Shown here piece by piece: positions 8,916-18,200 of a stretch of DNA of 30,225 bases. Position 1 is the stretch's first letter, and the number at the start of each line of letters is the position of its first letter. The stretch comes from Muribaculaceae bacterium (GTDB lineage: Bacteria > Bacteroidota > Bacteroidia > Bacteroidales > Muribaculaceae), in the NCBI GenBank assembly GCA_009775265.1, contig VSPG01000024.1, positions 1 to 30,225 of the forward strand. The letters run 5' to 3'. A program made the position numbers and the translations under genes. The notes under the pieces were generated by a model that was not told where the DNA came from, did not search any database, and worked only from the letters and a program-made list of their open reading frames with translations.

Positions 8916-8936
8916 ATTCAACATGCATGGTTGAAT
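8916..8936. promoter_or_regulatory. Inverted repeat upstream of the small winged-helix gene (possible operator)
   Basis: ATTCAAC (8916-8922) and GTTGAAT (8930-8936) are perfect 7-bp arms around a 7-bp spacer. They lie in the 126-bp gap between rmuC and the winged-helix gene. The symmetry and spacing would suit a dimeric regulator, and autoregulation is one option. I found no convincing TAnnTTTG box nearby, so the promoter here is unresolved. Confidence 0.3.
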
Positions 8937-9004
8937 CAAACCATTGTCAACAAGACATTGTTAGATTCGAAGACAAGGAAATACTCACTATTAAAATATT
9001 CATT

Positions 9005-9181
9005 ATGGACGACAAAAACACTGTAATCGAAGCCATACGCAAGGCCGGCGAACCCGTAAATGCAACCAAAGTGGCCGAACTTACCGGACTTGACAAAAAA
9101 GTCGTGGACAAAGTCTTCGCCCAACTCAAAAAAGACGGCACCATCACCTCGCCTGTCCGCTGCAAATACGTCCTCGCCTGA
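9005..9181 (+). CDS. Small winged-helix (MarR-like) DNA-binding protein
   Basis: A 58-residue protein begins MDDKNTVIEAIRKAGEPVNA. Its fold reads as three helices, with the recognition-type helix-turn-helix at ATKVAELTGLDKKVVDKVFA, followed by a short wing (DGTITSPVRCKYVLA). Stand-alone winged helices of this size occur widely in Bacteroidales and are annotated only as putative regulators. The frame is open back to 8882, but the ATG at 9005 was chosen because the domain begins there and the upstream 41 residues are low in conservation signals (Cys, Asn and Lys rich). It ends 19 bp before a strong terminator. Confidence 0.75.
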   Translation: MDDKNTVIEAIRKAGEPVNATKVAELTGLDKKVVDKVFAQLKKDGTITSPVRCKYVLA

Positions 9182-9200
9182 AACGAGGAGGCAAGACTCA

Positions 9201-9252
9201 ATTATAGCCACGGGCAAGGACTGCTGATTCAGACCTTGCCCGTGGCTATAAT
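9201..9252. terminator. Bidirectional terminator between the winged-helix gene and the PUL
   Basis: Perfect 19-nt arms (ATTATAGCCACGGGCAAGG at 9201-9219 and its complement at 9234-9252) enclose a 14-nt loop. The outer ends are A/T rich on both sides. The element lies between the convergent stop codons at 9181 and 9267, and marks the downstream limit of the PUL transcript. Confidence 0.9.
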
Positions 9253-9266
9253 ATATAATTACGGCT

Positions 9267-10754
9267 CTACATTCTCACCTCAACTTCCGAAACCACCGGC
9301 AGATGGTCGGACGCAGGGGCTGACGAACTTTCAGGAACGGTACATTTCTCCAATACAACCATACCCTTGGGCATACCGAAAAGATAATCTATCTTCGACT
9401 TCGCGCCTGTGGCAGGGAATGTCGGGGCGGCGTCGCTGAGGTCGTCCATGGCCGTACGCAGCACCGTTATCGCCTCTTCTTCCGGCTTGGCATTGAAATC
9501 GCCGCCTATTATGGCGGGAAGCCCCGCCTCGGCAAGACGCTTCACTATGTATTCGGCCTGAAGCGCGCGCGTCTTGTCGGATTTGACATCGAGATGGGTG
9601 GAAGCGAACACTATTTTCTTCTTTCCGTCTATTTCAAACACTCCTTCGAGCATCGCGCGGGGTTCGCCGGCCGCAAGAGCCGGCAATTCCAGTTTTTCCA
9701 CCCTCACAGCCGGATGCCTGGAAAGTATCCCTATGCCGTAATACCCTTTACGGCCGAAATTGAGCGTGCGCGCATAATGGCCGAACATGCCGGTGCGCTG
9801 GGCAAGTTCGCTCACATAGTTGAGTCCGTTGTTGTGGCGCGCGAGGTCGCGGTTGGTATTCACATCCACTTCCTGAATAGCCACAAAATCCGGTTCGGCG
9901 GCTTTAATCTCACGGGCGAGACGGTCCATGTCGGCCAGTTCGCCGAAGCGCAGATTATAGGTCATCACGCGCAGTTTCCGAGGCTGATACGCCTCCTCCA
10001 CAAGCCTCATGGCGAGTTCCGGCTCGTTGGTGGTGATGTAGTCCGCTCCATGGTCTATGCACCATTGTATGTCGGCTTCGCTGTCGACTGTCCATATGTT
10101 CACGGGCATGCCCATTGAGTGCAGACGCCCTATCCATTCGGGATTCTTCCGGAATATGTTGATGTGGTAGTCGGCTCCGGAACCCCCTATTTCCTTAAGC
10201 ACTTCCGGACTGACGCCATTGAGGTAGAACACAGGGCGGCCGCCTTTGGCCACAAAGCCGTCGAAAGCGTTGCGGGAGAACGTGATGTAGGTGATTCTGT
10301 CCTCGACGCCTTTGTCCCGCACCATGCGTATTATCTTTTCTATGGCGGCATTCTCGCGCTCGGGATTCTTGTGCGGTTTCAGTTCAAACACGAGCTGCGT
10401 TTTCAGCGTAGCGGCAGTGTCCAGGAAGGCCGACAGCGTGGGCAGCGGTTCGCCGTTGCCAAGACGGCACGCCGCGAGTGCTGCAGAATCGGCAGTCTCG
10501 ATGACAACGCCGTTGATGTCTGCGTTATGATTGACATATAGTCCTCCATCGGCAGAAATCCACACATCGAATTCCGTGGAATGGCAACCTACGGAGTCGG
10601 CTTTGACAAGCGCACGGATGGAATTCTGCGCCGAGCCTTCGGTTTTCCAATAGCCGCGATGGGCCACCACCTTGGGCTTCGCGGCATACGACGGCAGCGC
10701 AAATGCCGCGAAGAATGCAAAAAATAAGAGTTTATGTCTCATGATATTTGTCAT
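9267..10754 (-). CDS. Fusion of glycerophosphodiester phosphodiesterase and endonuclease/exonuclease/phosphatase domains
   Basis: The 495-residue exported protein has a signal peptide (RHKLLFFAFFAAFALPSYA) and two complete catalytic domains. Residues about 27-255 are a GDPD TIM barrel: HRGYW (His32, Arg33), EFD (Glu61, Asp63), NHN (His76), FELK (Glu124, Lys126) and IWTVD near 220. The usual ENT motif reads QNS. Residues about 260-495 are an EEP domain: MTYNLRFG (Asn267), IQEVD (Glu295), STHLDVKS (His387), GGDFNAKP (Asp419, Asn421), IDYLF (Asp456) and SDHLP (Asp483, His484). All key residues of both folds appear intact. GDPDs release glycerol phosphate from glycerophosphodiesters, and EEP enzymes are Mg-dependent phosphodiesterases or phosphatases. 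The start overlaps the preceding stop by 4 bp (ATGA); an alternative ATG is at 10742. It is the last gene of the PUL. Confidence 0.9.
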   Translation of the reverse strand: MTNIMRHKLLFFAFFAAFALPSYAAKPKVVAHRGYWKTEGSAQNSIRALVKADSVGCHSTEFDVWISADGGLYVNHNADINGVVIETADSAALAACRLGNGEPLPTLSAFLDTAATLKTQLVFELKPHKNPERENAAIEKIIRMVRDKGVEDRITYITFSRNAFDGFVAKGGRPVFYLNGVSPEVLKEIGGSGADYHINIFRKNPEWIGRLHSMGMPVNIWTVDSEADIQWCIDHGADYITTNEPELAMRLVEEAYQPRKLRVMTYNLRFGELADMDRLAREIKAAEPDFVAIQEVDVNTNRDLARHNNGLNYVSELAQRTGMFGHYARTLNFGRKGYYGIGILSRHPAVRVEKLELPALAAGEPRAMLEGVFEIDGKKKIVFASTHLDVKSDKTRALQAEYIVKRLAEAGLPAIIGGDFNAKPEEEAITVLRTAMDDLSDAAPTFPATGAKSKIDYLFGMPKGMVVLEKCTVPESSSAPASDHLPVVSEVEVRM

Positions 10755-11716
10755 TTACATATTTTTTCCGTCGCTCTGCCGGGCCTGAAACGAAACAGCA
10801 CGGGCCGGCCGTCATAATAGCCCCTGTAGGCAAATTCGCCCGGCGAGCCGCCACGGCACGTATCCGTATCAGGCTTCCTGAACCACGTGTACACTCCTTT
10901 CCAGCGCGTGACATCGCCTTTGGCCACTTTCTTTGTGCCTATGAGTTTATGATAGGACTTTGTCCATGAATTGCCTATGAACACCACGTCGTCATCGTCC
11001 ACCATCGCACGCGAGCCGAGGCCGCAGATGTCCATATGGCACGCCTGGTAGCCATGCTGCGAATGCTCTACAAACGTGTCGAACAGCGGGGCGGAAGCCT
11101 TCGTGAAGCGGTCGACATCCTGCTGTGGCGTCCACTGCGCGTAGGCGCCGCCGGGAGTAAGGGTCTCGGTCTCGCCTATCATCATCGACTGCATGCCGTA
11201 GTATCTCTCCACTATTTCGGGCTTTTCACAGACAAACTCATGGCAGGCTTCCACCTGTATGCTGTTGCCCTGAACATAATATACCATGCGCTCGATGCAG
11301 AACAGACTGTCTGTCACCGGATGGTAAAGTCTGTTTTTGACTTCGACACGCAGCCGCTTGCATTCGGTGGCGCATCCGTCCTGCAGCACGCGCCCGTCGG
11401 CGCTCACAGCCACCGATTCGGTGTCGGCCGAACGCCGGTCGCCGTTCAGATGGTTGCCTCCGGTCCACCCCGCTCCTCCTATCAGGAACGGGCCTATATT
11501 GTCGCTTCCTGTGACGTTGACAGCCACCGAATCAAGCGACACCCTGCTGAAAGTGAACAGACGGTTGGCCATGCAGCTGGCAAACTCGACGTCGAAAGTG
11601 CCGCCCTCCGGCGTAGTTTCATGGAAGCTCACTTTTCCGTCGGAATAAGTAACGTTGGCGGCGTGCATGCACGCCGCCAACGAAGCTGCACACAATATTG
11701 TCGCAATCCTCGACAT
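10751..11716 (-). CDS. Secreted protein of unknown function
   Basis: The 322-residue-or-so protein starts with a signal peptide (MSRIATILCAASLAACMHAA). I do not recognise the family. The body is rich in predicted beta strands and Trp/Tyr/Gly, with a notable GGAGWTGGNHLNG segment near residue 85, several cysteines and a C-terminal FRFRPGRATEKICK. This suggests an all-beta fold. The ATG at 11716 was chosen over an in-frame TTG two codons upstream. It lies 8 bp after the double DUF4855-like gene and its stop overlaps the start of the GDPD-EEP gene (ATGA). The context makes it a PUL accessory protein, perhaps a glycan-binding protein, lyase or mutarotase-like enzyme, but no function is claimed. 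Confidence 0.75.
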   Translation of the reverse strand: MSRIATILCAASLAACMHAANVTYSDGKVSFHETTPEGGTFDVEFASCMANRLFTFSRVSLDSVAVNVTGSDNIGPFLIGGAGWTGGNHLNGDRRSADTESVAVSADGRVLQDGCATECKRLRVEVKNRLYHPVTDSLFCIERMVYYVQGNSIQVEACHEFVCEKPEIVERYYGMQSMMIGETETLTPGGAYAQWTPQQDVDRFTKASAPLFDTFVEHSQHGYQACHMDICGLGSRAMVDDDDVVFIGNSWTKSYHKLIGTKKVAKGDVTRWKGVYTWFRKPDTDTCRGGSPGEFAYRGYYDGRPVLFRFRPGRATEKICK

Positions 11717-11724
11717 AATCAAAA

Positions 11725-13860
11725 TCAGTCTTTAGCAGGCACGAGGGCGGAATTGCCGCGACGCTCCACGATGAAACGGGCAAAGCGGTCGGTGATGGCC
11801 TGGTTCTCAGGGCACTTGTTGTTAAACAAGTCGATAAGAGCCTTGCTGCCTGTGTAATATGCTATCGCAGAAGTAGCGTACACCCCGCGGCGCTCAAACG
11901 CATCCATATAGGCGTTCATGCGGTCGTAAGACGAATCTTCGATTCCGTACAGAGCCTTGGAGTCGCATTCAAACTCCATGGCCATGCCGGTGTCGAGAGC
12001 CACATCGCATGCCACGTCGAGACGCACATCGGGGAGGTTTTTGTCAAAAAAATGGTTCGGCTGGTGGTAGGCGATGTCGAAGCCGTGCTCGCGCCAATGG
12101 TTGAAACCGCGGGCACGGAAATACGGAATCCACACAAACTGAAGTCCCTTTTCATGGATGTACGGAGCTATCTGCCGTGTAAAATCGGGAGTGCGGCACA
12201 TGTCTTCGTCCACCCAATATATGCCCTGCAGCTCAAGGTTGCGGTAGCCTTTCTTCGCGAAACGCTTCACAAGCTCGTCGATGAACCAGCGGCACGCCGC
12301 AAGGCGGTCGTCGGCATTGTCAAAATCGAGCGCTTTGCCGTCAAGTTTGCCCCAGTCTTTCTGCCCGTGCATGGGTGTGAGCAGCGTAAGCACTATTTTA
12401 TGCTTGAAGCCGGGATCGCCTATCTCTTTTTTATTAGCCTCGATGCATTTGTCGAGCGCGTCGAGCGACTTGCCCTTCTCGAACAATCGGCCGAGATACC
12501 ACTCCCATTCGCTGCGACGGCCATCCTTGGGCTGGTAGCCGGGAGCGAAATTGCGATCCACGCCGTCGGAAAATTCAAGGAAAAGGTAGCCGTCGAACAG
12601 CCAGTCCTTGCTGCCGTCGGCAAATGTGTGCGCCACATAAGGCTCAAACTGCTCCTGCGTCCAGTCGATGCGCTGTTTTCCGCCTTGATATATCAGAGCG
12701 AGATCGCGTATTTCGTTCACAGGAAATTTTTTCTTTATCTCCTTCAGGTCCGGAGCCTTGTAGCCTGCCGCCTCGGCCGCTTTTTTAAGCTGTCGGCGCT
12801 CCACGTGCCGGGCAATGCGGTCCATTATGCTGCGGTCGCGCGGGTCTGTGCTGCGCGACATGTCGAGAAATCCTTTGGTGCCGGAATAGTAGGCCACCGC
12901 CGATTCGTCGAACACACCGCGCGCCTCGAACACGTCGAGATAGTCCACCAGGCGGTCGTAGTAGCTGTCGGGGTGAGAGTGCATCAGCACGCTCTTGCCC
13001 TGTGTCTCAAACTCCAGTTCAAGGCCGAGGCCGTATTTTTTCGATTCGTCGCACGACTGCACAAGCTGCGAATACGGTATTTCGCGTTCAAAAAAATAGT
13101 TGGGCTGCTGGTAGGCCATGTCGAAGCGGTACACGTCCTTCCAGTTGAATTTGTACTGCTCATTGTCCTTGTAATAAGGAATCCAGTATGTGCGCAGTCC
13201 CTTGCTGCGTATGAAATCGTTGATGGCCGGAATCATTTTCCCGGACGAATAAAGCGACTCCTCTATCCAGTATGTGCCCTCGAAGTCGAAATTCTTATAA
13301 TCGGCTTTCAAGAAGCGTTCGATGAGTTTGCTCACATACCATTTCACGGCTTTCTCGCGGTCTTCGGGCTTGCCGAAGTCAAGAGCCACGCCGTCAAGTT
13401 TGCCCCAGTCTTTCTGGCCGATGTAAGGCGCCGGCACGCACAGCACCACCTTGTGGCGCATCGGCGGCTGCCCCAGCTCGGCTTTGGCGAGGGTAATGGC
13501 ACTGTCAAGAGCGGCAAGTTTGCTATGCGGGTCGAATGTCTTGTCGAGCAGCCATTCCCAGTCGGCACGCGTGGCTTTTTTGCCGGAAGTGCCGTTGCAG
13601 AAACCCACACCTGTGGAGCCGCTGCTGAATTCAAGAAACATGAATCCGTCGAACAGCCACGAACGGCGGCCGTCGGCATGCGTATGTGTCACATACGGGG
13701 CTATCTCGTCCACTGTCCATTCCGGCCGTTGGTCGCCTCCGGCATATATGAGCGCCATATCGCTCGTCACATCCGTGCCGTAGCGGTTCACTTCCGTCTG
13801 AGCCATAGCGGCAAACGAAAAGGCACACGCTGCGGCAGCGGCAAAATATCGCATTTTCAT
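11725..13860 (-). CDS. Secreted protein with two tandem DUF4855-like domains
   Basis: The 711-residue protein has a signal peptide (MKMRYFAAAAACAFSFAAMA) and two homologous units of about 320 residues, at about 33-360 and 382-701. Both units begin DxALIYxGG.QR.(D/E)WT. They share WLFDG(F/Y)xFLEF, the GQKDWGKLDG block, GxYWx(D/E)(D/E), WIPY, QPN(Y/H)FF, an E-F-E motif and AYY(T/S)G. Conserved acidic pairs (IEES in unit 1, VDED at about 548-551 in unit 2, ELEFE in unit 1, MEFE at 628-631) and the aromatic pattern suggest a glycoside-hydrolase-like TIM barrel. I assign DUF4855 from memory of the family pattern, and its activity is uncharacterised as far as I know. The gene lies 23 bp after its single-domain paralogue. 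It carries no sorting domain, unlike that neighbour. Confidence 0.75.
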   Translation of the reverse strand: MKMRYFAAAAACAFSFAAMAQTEVNRYGTDVTSDMALIYAGGDQRPEWTVDEIAPYVTHTHADGRRSWLFDGFMFLEFSSGSTGVGFCNGTSGKKATRADWEWLLDKTFDPHSKLAALDSAITLAKAELGQPPMRHKVVLCVPAPYIGQKDWGKLDGVALDFGKPEDREKAVKWYVSKLIERFLKADYKNFDFEGTYWIEESLYSSGKMIPAINDFIRSKGLRTYWIPYYKDNEQYKFNWKDVYRFDMAYQQPNYFFEREIPYSQLVQSCDESKKYGLGLELEFETQGKSVLMHSHPDSYYDRLVDYLDVFEARGVFDESAVAYYSGTKGFLDMSRSTDPRDRSIMDRIARHVERRQLKKAAEAAGYKAPDLKEIKKKFPVNEIRDLALIYQGGKQRIDWTQEQFEPYVAHTFADGSKDWLFDGYLFLEFSDGVDRNFAPGYQPKDGRRSEWEWYLGRLFEKGKSLDALDKCIEANKKEIGDPGFKHKIVLTLLTPMHGQKDWGKLDGKALDFDNADDRLAACRWFIDELVKRFAKKGYRNLELQGIYWVDEDMCRTPDFTRQIAPYIHEKGLQFVWIPYFRARGFNHWREHGFDIAYHQPNHFFDKNLPDVRLDVACDVALDTGMAMEFECDSKALYGIEDSSYDRMNAYMDAFERRGVYATSAIAYYTGSKALIDLFNNKCPENQAITDRFARFIVERRGNSALVPAKD

Positions 13861-13883
13861 ACTATATTACAGGTATTTATCGG

Positions 13884-15215
13884 TTATTTTACAATCAGTT
13901 TTACAGTCTCGCCATGACCGTCGCTCACGACATATGCTCCGGCAGCGCAGGCAAACCGGCCTGCTCCGCTGTGCACACGCACGCCGTCCATAGTGTAGAC
14001 GCATGCATCCGGGGCGGCAGCAGTGATGAAAATTTCTCCTCGGCCTGCATACGCGAACGGAATCCTGACGTCGGCAACAACATCGTCGATACCGGCAGAT
14101 ATGGCAGCATGGCGTTTTTCCACAGTCGCGGCGATTCTGTCCATAGTGGCGTGGTTCACAGGGTCGGAACTCTCGGCCATGTCTATTATGCCTTTCGTGC
14201 CCGTGTAGTAGGCTACACAGGATTCTTCAAACACACCCTGCTCGTCGAACACGTTGAGATAGTCCACCAGACGCTGGTGAAAAGCAGGAGAATACTCGTT
14301 CAGGCCGTTGCTCGAACCGGAAGTCTCAAATTCCAGTTCAAGGCCGAGTCCGTATTTTTTGGAGTCTATGCATGCCTGCTCAAGCTGCGAATACGGGGGC
14401 AGGTCGTCAGGATTATTGTTGTTGCAAAAGAAATAGTTGGGCTGCTGGTAGGCCATGTCGAAGTGGTATGTGTTGCTCCACTCGAATTTGTACTGCTCGT
14501 TGTTGGGGTAATAAGGAATCCAGTATGATTTCAGCCCTTTCGTGCGTATGTAGCTGTTCAGCGAAGCGATTATGTCGCTGTTGCTCCACAGCGATTCCTC
14601 CACCCAGTACACGCCTATCAGGTCGATGTTTTCGAAAGCAGCATTCTCGAAAGACTCCACAATCCGGTCTACATACCATTTTACAGCTTTCAGACGGTGC
14701 GAGCGCTTGCTGAAATCAATGTTTTCCCCGTCGAGTTCTCCCCATCCTATGTCCTGCCACTTACCGTCCTTCTTGCAGGGCGCGCAGCATGAAATCACCA
14801 CTTTGTGACGCATCGGAGGTTCGCCCAGCGTTTTCTTCATATCGCCGATAAGTTCGTCGAGCGCATGCAGCTTGTATCCGTCGGCGAACATCTCGCCCAG
14901 CAGCCACTCCCAGTCGCTTTTAAGGCCCACTTTGTTATATCCGTTGCCGAACGCCACATTGCCGGCCGCAAATTCCATGAAAAGGAACGAATCAAAAAAC
15001 CATGTACGGCGGCCGTCGGCGTACTCATGCGTCACATACGGCAGCAACTGCTCTTTCGTCCAGTCCGGACGATGGCTTGCGCCGGCATAGATAAGAGCCA
15101 TGTCGCTTGTCAGGCCGTCGCGGCCATACTCGTCCACCACCTTCGCGGCATCGGCGGGACAGGCCACAGCGCACGACAGCAATAACACGGTGGATATTTT
15201 CTTCAATATCTTCAT
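13884..15215 (-). CDS. Secreted DUF4855-like protein with C-terminal T9SS-type sorting domain
   Basis: The 443-residue protein has a signal peptide (MKILKKISTVLLLSCAVACP, then ADA). One DUF4855-like unit spans about residues 35-370: SDMALIYAG, WFFDSFLFMEF, GVYWVEESLW, SYWIPYYPNNEQYKFEW, AYQQPNYFF, GLELEFE and AYYTGTKG. It is closely similar to unit 1 of the next gene and less so to unit 2, so the two genes arose by duplication. Residues about 374-443 form a small beta-rich tail with GAYVVSDG near the end and the terminal KLIVK, resembling T9SS type A C-terminal sorting domains. The ATG overlaps the stop of the GH3 fusion gene (ATGA), indicating translational coupling. Confidence 0.8.
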   Translation of the reverse strand: MKILKKISTVLLLSCAVACPADAAKVVDEYGRDGLTSDMALIYAGASHRPDWTKEQLLPYVTHEYADGRRTWFFDSFLFMEFAAGNVAFGNGYNKVGLKSDWEWLLGEMFADGYKLHALDELIGDMKKTLGEPPMRHKVVISCCAPCKKDGKWQDIGWGELDGENIDFSKRSHRLKAVKWYVDRIVESFENAAFENIDLIGVYWVEESLWSNSDIIASLNSYIRTKGLKSYWIPYYPNNEQYKFEWSNTYHFDMAYQQPNYFFCNNNNPDDLPPYSQLEQACIDSKKYGLGLELEFETSGSSNGLNEYSPAFHQRLVDYLNVFDEQGVFEESCVAYYTGTKGIIDMAESSDPVNHATMDRIAATVEKRHAAISAGIDDVVADVRIPFAYAGRGEIFITAAAPDACVYTMDGVRVHSGAGRFACAAGAYVVSDGHGETVKLIVK

Positions 15216-18200
15216 TTCAATATATTTTTAAGTGTTTTCAGCAATGTATCGGCATAAGTCCTGAAACCGATGTCGGTGAAGTGTATGCCGTCCGACGAGC
15301 CGTCGCCATCGGCCGGCAGCAGCTCCTCGCTCTTTATGTAATATATGTTTTCCATGCCTTGCGATTTCAGTTTGTCGTACATGGATTTTATAGCTCTGTT
15401 CTTGGCGTTTATCACATCCGCAGTCACGGTGTCGAGCAACGCGTGCGAGAACATCGGGTCTTCAATGAACACCAGAGGCACGCCGGGACGCCTGTCGCGG
15501 AGTATCCTGACGAATTTTTCGGTCTTGCCTTCGATTTCCGGGACAAGCGCGTTCGGCACGAAATCGAGCACGTACACCGATGCGTCCACATCGGCCATCA
15601 TTTCGGCTATCTCGTAATCGATATGCGCATTGGCGCTGAATCCCAGATTTATAGTCTCGCGGTCGAGCTCGCGTCGGATTATGTTGCTGGCGGCCATGCC
15701 CGGACGAGAAGCCGTTGCACCGTGGGCTATGCTGCTGCCGTATATCACCACAGGTTTTTCCATCTCCGGGCTCTCAATTGCCGGAGCGAGCACGCGGGCA
15801 TCGGGCGACACACCTATTTCAAGCGATTTAAGCCCGTCGTACAGCGGCAGATGCAGCATATACTCCCTCATCTGTGGCTCCATATTGTCGATTATCAGCC
15901 ATTCGGTAGGGTCGCCCATAGGCCGTGCCACACCGATGAAACGCCAGCGGCCTGCGTCGGTCTTCACATAAAGGTCGGCTCCGCGGATAGCCATAGACGC
16001 CATATGGGTCATGTCGTTACGCGTGAGCGATTCCCAGCGCAGAGCCATTTTCCTTGTGTCGCTGCGGAAACGCAACGCCATGCCGGATGTGTGCTGGCCG
16101 AGTTCGTAAAGCGCCTCGCGCGTGGCTTCTTTCCGGAATGCCGGGATGCGCGAATACAGCGGCAAAGAATCGCGGTACACCCTTCCGAGAACCGGAAACA
16201 CACTGCCGTTCACCCACTTCATGTCGTTAAACGCATCAGGCTTGGCAGTTATGGTTTTGACCGGTGCCACAGGAGCCAATATGTCGTTGACTTTCCTTTC
16301 CGTGCGTTTCGGCACTTTAAACGTCACGACAGGCATGGCAGAATCACCGCCATGGCTGAAGGTCGCCACGTAATCCCCTTTGTCGCACACCCATGCAGAG
16401 AGCTGCTCGTCGAACGAGGCCAACTCCCCGTCGCGCACCGACAACGTGAGCCGCTGGCTCTCGCCGGGAGCGAGAAGACGCGTTTTGGCAAACGCGCGCA
16501 GCTCCGACACAGGCTTGGGCAAAGTGCTTTCCGGTGCCGACACATACAGCTGCACCACTTCCTTGCCGGGCACAGCCCCGCTGTTTGTCACAGTGACGCT
16601 GATTTCCGTAGCACCGCCACGCCGGCGGGCACGGGCATCGCTGTAGGCGAACGTAGTGTAGCTCAGTCCGTAGCCGAAAGGGTATGCCACCTCGCGGCGG
16701 CTCTTGTCGAAATAGCGGTAGCCCACATATATGTCTTCCTCATAGTCGGTATAGTCGAAATTGCGTCCCGACTCCTGCCCTACATACGGATAATTACGCG
16801 ACGACGGCATGTCGGCATAGGCCATGGGGAATGTCATCGGCAAGCGGCCCGAGGGGTTCACATCCCCGCTGAGCACATCGGCCACGGCATGTCCGCACTC
16901 CTGTCCCGGAAACCACGCCATCACGATGGCGTCGGGCAGAGCGCTCCACGAAGCCGTCTCGACTGTACCGCACACATTCATCACCACCACTACCGGCTTG
17001 CCTTCGCGGTGGAATGCCTCACACACGCGTTCTATCATAGTCTTTTCGGCTGCCGTGAGATTGAAATCATCGTCGACACGACGGTCGGACGTCTCTCCCG
17101 ACTTGCGGGCAAGCACCACCACGGCGGCTTCGCACGCCTCGGCCTCGCGGTTTATGAACACAGTAGCTCCCGACAGGTCCGGCTCGGGCACCACCACGCG
17201 GTGGTAGGACACACGCTGCCACTCCGGGCAATCGGGCTGAGGGTCGAGCAGCAGTTCCTGCGCCTTGTTGTACTTTTCATAATAAGCGGCGGCAAGCGGG
17301 CTTATATTGTAACCGGCCTGCACAAGGCCGTCGCTGATGTCCACAATGTACTCCTTGTTCACATTGGACGAGCCTGTCCCGCCGGCTATCGACTTATAGG
17401 CCGACGCCCCGAACAGGGCTATTTTCGATCCGCGTTTCAGCGGAAGTATGTTCTTGTCGTTTTTGAGCAGCACCATGCTTTCGCCTGCAATTGTGCGCGA
17501 AGCCGCGGCATGGGCCTTTAGGTCGGGCTCGGTCTTATGCCATCCCTTTCCGGTGATGGAACGCGCTACGACACGCAGGACGTCGCGGACGCAGTCGTCG
17601 AGAGTCTCACGGCTCACAGCCCCGCTTTCCACGGCTTCTATAATCTCACGCACTATTTCCTCCTCGCCCGGCATCATCAGCGCCGTGCGGGCGTTGAGCA
17701 GGTCGGCAGTCGGCCGGCGCACGGTCCAGTCGGTGAGCACGAGGCCGTCAAAGCCCCACTCGTCGCGCAGCAGAGTGCGCATAAGGTCGCGGTTGGTCTG
17801 CGTGAACTCTCCCGCAATTTTGTTGTACGACCCCATCACTGTCCACGGACGGGCGTCTTTCACGCACATCTCGAAAGCCTTGAGATATATCTCCCTCAAA
17901 GCACGTCGGCTCATGCGGGCGTCGTTGTATTTTTTTCCGGTCTGCTGGTTGTTGGCCACGAAATGTTTAAGGCTCGTGCCTATGCCTTTGTCCTGTATGC
18001 CTTTGATTATTTCCGACGCGAGGACACCCGTCAGATAAGGGTCCTCCGAATAATACTCGAAATTGCGGCCGCACAGCGGGTCGCGCATTATGTTGATGCC
18101 GGGAGTGAGCAGCACGTCCACGCCATAGCAGCGCGCTTCCTCGCCCATAAGCTCGCCCTGCAGGCGCGCCATGTCGCGGTTCCACGTGGCCGCAAGAGCC

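Noticed and set aside
9955..10137. Small open frames inside the GDPD-EEP gene on the same strand in other phases
   Set aside because: They overlap a gene with two complete domain signatures and have no start context or homology signal.
15107..17521. A long plus-strand open frame of about 800 codons antisense to the GH3 gene; similar frames occur at 12052-13917, 21853-23793, 23903-25591 and 26519-28240
   Set aside because: They are low-stop shadows of GC-rich minus-strand genes. Their translations are rich in His, Arg, Val and Ala, lack domains, and lie wholly within well-supported genes.
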